Of a DNA stretch of 64,000 nt, positions 59,700-64,000 are shown in pieces (the stretch's first letter is position 1; the number at the start of each line of letters is the position of its first letter). Made by a program: the position numbers and the translations under genes. The notes beneath the pieces are model-generated. The model was not told the DNA's origin, did no database searches, and saw nothing but the letters and a program-made list of their open reading frames with translations. This stretch comes from JAUIIK01 sp963745675 (GTDB lineage: Bacteria; Chloroflexota; Chloroflexia; Thermomicrobiales; CFX8), in the NCBI GenBank assembly GCA_963745675.1, contig CAVUYM010000020.1, positions 124,001-188,000 of the forward strand, given 5' to 3'.

Positions 59700-59900
59700 T
59701 CAGCGACGCTGCTGACCAGGCACTCCGGACCGCGAGGAATGCTGATTGGCGGTCGGAACGCGAAAGAGCTTCTCGGCTGTCGAGATGGCGGGATATTCTG
59801 CGCCACGCTGGTCCCAACCGGCGATGAAGTCGATGCTGCGAAAGCTCATGATCGCTCCGGCGCGCCAGTTGGGTTGGTGATTATCTTGTCGACTCGGCAT
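59700..59900 (-). CDS. Small hypothetical protein, 66 aa
   Basis: MPSRQDNHQPNWRAGAIM starts at ATG 59900, with GAAAGGG eight bases upstream. The product is polar, with a probable short hydrophobic turn (SFRSIDFIAGW), and has no recognised domain. It lies downstream of the LuxR regulator on the same strand. Only the ribosome site and small gap to the next small gene support it. Confidence 0.4.
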   Translation of the reverse strand: MPSRQDNHQPNWRAGAIMSFRSIDFIAGWDQRGAEYPAISTAEKLFRVPTANQHSSRSGVPGQQRR

Positions 59901-60061
59901 TTGAGAACCCTTTCCGAAGGAGTGCAATTGCTTGCCTGTGACCTTCAACGATGTACCTATCATCGGGCATCGGTGGCGTGGCGACACCGTGTAAATTACG
60001 GGTTGCCGCTGCTCTCGATTGCCTGGTTGTGTTGCTAGTACTGGGGGCCGGGGCGATGAGA

Positions 60062-62488
60062 TTACCTGGTGGGTGTGTCGTCCGACCGGAGAAGGTCATT
60101 CTGAAGTGCGGCCGCGACGGCGGCGGTGCGTGAATTGACGCCGAGCTTGTTGAAGATGTTTGCGACGTGGCCCTGAGCGGTGCGCGGGCTGATGAAGAGT
60201 GCCTCGGCGATCTCTCGGTCGGTTCGTCCATCGACCAGCAGTTGCAGGACTTCGGTTTCGCGGGGAGAGAGCGGACTCTCGTCTACAGAATCTTGAGCGC
60301 TGGATTCCTCGTTGTCAGTAGTTGCTGGAGTCAGCGGTTGCAACGCCTCTTCAAGCGCTTCGTCCCAGGACAACATGCGACCTTCATTCCACAACTGCTG
60401 GAAGGTATCCGGTTCCAGCTCCGCCTGAGCGTTGCTGTAGGCGCGTCGCCAACCCGAACTATCGGCGAATTCCATTGATCCGGCCAGCGGTTCATTCAGC
60501 ATCTCGGAGGCGCCGAGGAGCCGGGCAGCTCGCTCTGGGTGCTGGAGCATCGCGGCCATATCGGCGATATCACCGAGCGCACGAGTTACTCGCCAGCGAT
60601 CTCCATTCCTGTGCCAGAGGGCCAGGCTCTGCTGGAACAAATCGGCCGCCTTCTGGAAGTCTCCGGCGTCACTTGCGAACCGCCCTTGCCGGCTGAGACA
60701 CATCGCGATGCCCCAGGTGAAATCGATGCTGCGCGCCAGCGCCAATCCCTCGGCCGCCAGCCGCTCGGCCGCCTCGTGGTCTCCACGGCGGTGCGCAAGA
60801 ATCGCCAAGTGCCCGCGAATGCTGACCAGCCATCCAATTTCATTCGTCTCGCGGAGCAGGTCGGCCGCTTCCCATGAGACGCTCTCGGAGCGTTCCGCAT
60901 CGCCAACAGCTTCGAGAACGTCGGCGAGTCCGGTGACGCATAACGCCAGGCAGCGCCTGTCATCGAGCCCCCGAGCGATAGCCGTGGCCCGCTCAAGCTG
61001 TTCCAGAGATAGTTGGAAGTCTCCAAGCGCTTCGCATAGGACGCCGAGCAGCGCGAGGGCGGTCGCATAGTTAGCGGTGTGTGGCAGTTCGGCTCGATCG
61101 ATGAACTGTTCCATCCAGGAGCGTCCCTCGGCAAAGTAGCTGCGCAAGAACCAGAGTGGCCAGGCCCAGCAAGCCAGGCGCATACCGGTTTCGATCTGGC
61201 CCTGATCCAATGCCCAGGCGAGGACACTACGAATGTTGTCATGTTCCGATTCCAGGCGATTCAGCGTAGCAGTATCGTTCGGGCCGAAGCTCCTCTGGTT
61301 GCCCTCCAGGGCCAGACTGACGCACCAGTTGGCATAGCGCTGCCAGGTTGCCTGCTCGTTCCCGCTGGCCGCGAGCTGCTCCAACCCGAACTCGCGAATG
61401 GTCGCGAGCATCAGGAAGCGGAGTTCGCCAGAAACGGTTTCGACGCGGCTCAAGAGGCTACTGTCTACTAATGAAGCGACGCCTGTCAGCACGTCGACCT
61501 CTGTACCGGTGTTCGCATCGTAAACATCCTCGGCGGCGTCGAGTGTGAAGCCTCCGACAAAGATGGAGAGTTGCTGAAATAGCACCTGCTCCTCAGGATC
61601 GAGTAACTCATAGGACCAGGCAATCGCGGATCGCATGGCCTGGAGCCGGGCAGGCTGGTCCCGCGCGCCGCCGGTCAGGATGTTCAGTCGATTGGCGAGC
61701 CGGCTGAGAAGCGCCTCGGGAGAAAGAATCTTCATACGCGCGGCTGCCAGCTCGATGGCAAGCGGTAAACCATCGAGCTGGCGACAGATACTGACGATCG
61801 CCAGGCTATTTTCAATGGTGAGGGAGAAGTCGGGATGGACGGCGCGTGCTCGCTGAAGGAAGAGTGCTGCTGCGTCGAAGCTTGCGAGTTCCTCGGGTTC
61901 GATCGACTTCCAGGTTCGACCCGGTCCGTATTCGGGCAAGCTCAAAGGAGTGACGCGAAACTCTTGCTCCCCCTGGACGTTGAGCACGATGCGGCTGGTG
62001 ACCAGGATCGTGAGATCCGGGCAGCTCGCGAGTAGTTCACTGACCTCGGGCGCTGCGACAACGATCTGGTCGAAATTGTCCAGGATGAGGAGCACTCGCC
62101 TTGCACGTAGCAGCGTCTTCAGATTGGTGAGCGGCGACTGTTCATTGACTTCCGGAATCGCGAACTCCCGGGCGATTGTTGGTAGCAGCCGGTCCGGGCC
62201 GGTTGTCGATGCCAGTTCGACGAAGACGATGCCGTCGGGGAAAAGGTCCAGGCTTTGATTTGCGACTTCGAGCGCCAGACGTGTTTTTCCGACGCCGCCC
62301 GGCCCCGTTAGTGTCAGCAGGCGGACATCATCCCTCTTGAGCATGTCGAGTGCCGCTGAAATATCGTTTCGCCGGCCGACGAAGGGCGTGAGTGGCGTGG
62401 GCAACCTGCGTTGGCGAAAATCGGATCGCGGCAGAGGGTTCCCGTTTTCCGTGAGCTTATTGACGTCTATGGTCGATGAGTAGGGCAT
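60062..62488 (-). CDS. NB-ARC/TPR LuxR-family regulator, 808 aa
   Basis: A large STAND-type regulator. The N-terminal ATPase has PLTPFVGRRNDISAAL, Walker A TGPGGVGKTRLALEVA, Walker B RVLLILDNFDQ, the sensor ILVTSR and LPLAIELAAARMKIL. A TPR-like helical superhelix covers about residues 380-700. The C-terminal LuxR HTH reads LSPRETEVLQLLVDGRTDRE and IAEALFISPRTAQGHVANIF. Such proteins bind a ligand through the TPR part, use ATP to oligomerise and then activate promoters. A close paralogue is immediately upstream on the same strand; their HTH coding regions look more than 85% alike at DNA level. Confidence 0.92.
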   Translation of the reverse strand: MPYSSTIDVNKLTENGNPLPRSDFRQRRLPTPLTPFVGRRNDISAALDMLKRDDVRLLTLTGPGGVGKTRLALEVANQSLDLFPDGIVFVELASTTGPDRLLPTIAREFAIPEVNEQSPLTNLKTLLRARRVLLILDNFDQIVVAAPEVSELLASCPDLTILVTSRIVLNVQGEQEFRVTPLSLPEYGPGRTWKSIEPEELASFDAAALFLQRARAVHPDFSLTIENSLAIVSICRQLDGLPLAIELAAARMKILSPEALLSRLANRLNILTGGARDQPARLQAMRSAIAWSYELLDPEEQVLFQQLSIFVGGFTLDAAEDVYDANTGTEVDVLTGVASLVDSSLLSRVETVSGELRFLMLATIREFGLEQLAASGNEQATWQRYANWCVSLALEGNQRSFGPNDTATLNRLESEHDNIRSVLAWALDQGQIETGMRLACWAWPLWFLRSYFAEGRSWMEQFIDRAELPHTANYATALALLGVLCEALGDFQLSLEQLERATAIARGLDDRRCLALCVTGLADVLEAVGDAERSESVSWEAADLLRETNEIGWLVSIRGHLAILAHRRGDHEAAERLAAEGLALARSIDFTWGIAMCLSRQGRFASDAGDFQKAADLFQQSLALWHRNGDRWRVTRALGDIADMAAMLQHPERAARLLGASEMLNEPLAGSMEFADSSGWRRAYSNAQAELEPDTFQQLWNEGRMLSWDEALEEALQPLTPATTDNEESSAQDSVDESPLSPRETEVLQLLVDGRTDREIAEALFISPRTAQGHVANIFNKLGVNSRTAAVAAALQNDLLRSDDTPTR

Positions 62489-62630
62489 GCGATGCTTTGA
62501 ACTCTAGCCTCGATGGAATTGCTCCCACAATCATGCGTAACGACGGTTGCGCCGTCAACTCTCTCATACTTTCAGCGAAGTCCGACAGGCGACTAGCTCA
62601 TTATCGTTTCTCAACGATCCATCCGCTAGT

Positions 62631-64000
62631 TCAGTGGCCGTCCTGGCTATCGACAGGCAACAAGTTATTCTGGAGGGCGGCTGCGACGGCGGCGGTGCGG
62701 CTGTTGACGCCGAGCTTGTTGAAGATGTTTGAGACGTGGCCCTGAGCGGTGCGCGGGCTGATGAAAAGCGCTTCGGCGATCTCGCTGTCGGTGCGCCCTT
62801 TGACCAGTAGTTGGAGGACTTCAAGCTCGCGGGGAGAGAGAATATTTTCACCAACAGCGGTCGGAGCGTCATCCGCGCTGTCTGAAGAAGCACGCTCTAG
62901 CGGTGCAATTGCATCGACAATAATTTCCTCCCAGGAGGAGGTATAGCCGTCGCTCCATAACTGCTGATATACTCTATGGTCTAGAAGTTCACTTGTTGTT
63001 TGACGTGCGCGATGCAACCAAGCTGTGTCGGTGAAATTGGAAGTTAAAGCGAGCATTTCGTTGATTCTGTCAACTGCTCCAACTAGTCTGGCGGCACGCT
63101 CCAGCCTGCTGGTTTGCGCCACCGCATCGGCGAGATGGCTGAGCGTGAGGGCGACGCGCCAACGGTCGCCGACTCTTTCCCAGAGAATTAGGCACTCCTG
63201 GAACAATTCCGCAGCAGGCAGGTATTCGTCGCTTTCTGCGAATATCAACGCTTGACGATTGAGTGAAAGGGCGGTGCCCCAGGTGAAGCCGATGCGGCGC
63301 GATATTTCCAGGGCTTCGTCCACGAGTTCCAGGGCTCGTTGGGAGTCTCCGCGACCTTGAGAAAGTAAGGCGAGGTTTGTGAGTGCGGAAATCACCCAGC
63401 CCTCTTCACCCGTTCTTCTTAGAAGCGTCAAGCTTTCTTCAAATAGCTCCTCCGCACGAGAGATCTCGTCTGTCTCATCAATCACAGTTGCCTGTGCCAG
63501 AAGACAAATACCCAGAATACGCGAGTCTTGCTTTGTCCGAGCGATCTCAACCGCCGCACTAACTTGTTGCAGTGCTGAGTTGAAGTCTCCGATCCCTTCG
63601 GTGAAAACACCGAGGAGGCTGAGAGCCAGCGCGTAGTTTGCGTTGTGGGGCTCTTGAGCGCGTTGTATGAGTTGCGTTAGCCAGGTGTGCCCCTCAACAA
63701 TGTAGCTGCGCTGCAACCAGAGTGGCCAGACCCAACAGGCGATGCGGATGCCGGAAGCTATCCAACCGTAATCGAGCGACCATGCCAACGCGCTACGAAT
63801 ATTGTCGTGCTCTGCTTCGAGCTGGTCCAGCGTCATTGTGTCATTAGCGCCGAAGATCTGTGCTTCTTTCCGGATGGCCTGTTGCACGTACCAGTCGACG
63901 AAATTCTTGCGCGTGTCTTGCTCTCGGCCGCCGTCAGCGAGTTGTTCCAGCCCGAACTCGCGTATTGTGTCGAGCATGACGAAGCGCGTTTCGCCGGACT
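62631..64000 (-). CDS. NB-ARC/TPR LuxR-family regulator, C-terminal part
   Basis: Runs off the right edge. The visible 456 or so residues start in the region just after NB-ARC (GETRFVMLDTIREFGLEQLA) and cover the TPR superhelix (HNANYALALSLLGVFTEGIG, ISRRIGFTWGTALSLNRQAL). They end with the LuxR HTH (LSPRELEVLQLLVKGRTDSE, ISPRTAQGHVSNIF). The order and text parallel the downstream 808-residue protein throughout, so this is a tandem duplication. The ATPase domain is expected beyond the window. Confidence 0.92.
   Translation of the reverse strand, partial: SGETRFVMLDTIREFGLEQLADGGREQDTRKNFVDWYVQQAIRKEAQIFGANDTMTLDQLEAEHDNIRSALAWSLDYGWIASGIRIACWVWPLWLQRSYIVEGHTWLTQLIQRAQEPHNANYALALSLLGVFTEGIGDFNSALQQVSAAVEIARTKQDSRILGICLLAQATVIDETDEISRAEELFEESLTLLRRTGEEGWVISALTNLALLSQGRGDSQRALELVDEALEISRRIGFTWGTALSLNRQALIFAESDEYLPAAELFQECLILWERVGDRWRVALTLSHLADAVAQTSRLERAARLVGAVDRINEMLALTSNFTDTAWLHRARQTTSELLDHRVYQQLWSDGYTSSWEEIIVDAIAPLERASSDSADDAPTAVGENILSPRELEVLQLLVKGRTDSEIAEALFISPRTAQGHVSNIFNKLGVNSRTAAVAAALQNNLLPVDSQDGH

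Overview
The window is bacterial, moderately high-GC chromosomal DNA. Its gene content suggests a Chloroflexota lineage near Thermomicrobia, though this is inference because no rRNA or tRNA gene is visible. Pointers are lamin-tail-domain exported proteins, a fused CtaA-CtaB, HemQ (coproporphyrin route to haem), an F420-type (DDN-like) nitroreductase, NB-ARC/TPR/LuxR regulators, Gram-positive-type promoters and a LexA-like box.

Layout. 1-6 kb: the 5' end of a BNR-repeat hydrolase, then argF (ornithine carbamoyltransferase) preceded on its 3' side by two further truncated copies of its own 3' end. These copies bracket an AbiEi/AbiEii toxin-antitoxin pair and a small-protein/lipoprotein pair, and the two cargo units share one promoter-operator. 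6-10 kb: a broken ISKra4-type transposase, an internally deleted macrodomain remnant, and a ChrB-N/COG4280-type membrane operon. 10-15 kb: a 4-hydroxybenzoate/protocatechuate operon (pobA-pcaC-pcaH-pcaG-pcaB) ending in a translationally coupled macrodomain gene. 15-21 kb: a lamin-tail protein, a radical SAM protein whose 'stop' is very probably selenocysteine (Cys-Sec-Ala-Glu-Pro tail with a SECIS-like hairpin), a cupin, two SnoaL-like proteins and a nuclease-like/phosphoribosyltransferase fusion. 21-35 kb: a giant membrane patatin, SPFH protein, small-molecule kinase, PAP2 enzyme, FixX and 2Fe-2S ferredoxins, ankyrin protein, MarR regulator, dehydrogenase, deacetylase and hemQ. 35-39 kb: a membrane Ser/Thr kinase and fused ctaA-ctaB. 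39-45 kb: a SWIM protein under a LexA-like box, three tandem M55 D-aminopeptidases around an AlkD-like gene, and an MlrC (M81) enzyme. 45-54 kb: regulators, sugar kinase, oxidoreductase, K+ channel, YebC, HpcH/HpaI aldolase and a SelA-fold PLP enzyme. 54-64 kb: a MacB/FtsX-type ABC exporter and two tandem giant LuxR regulators.

A strong caution applies throughout. At least fifteen otherwise well-conserved genes are broken only by single-base indels, with the conserved sequence continuing in the next frame and no nonsense substitutions. This looks more like consensus/assembly error than mass pseudogene formation. I give such genes as one CDS spanning the frames and state where the frame breaks. 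I found no CRISPR array, tRNA, rRNA or replication origin.
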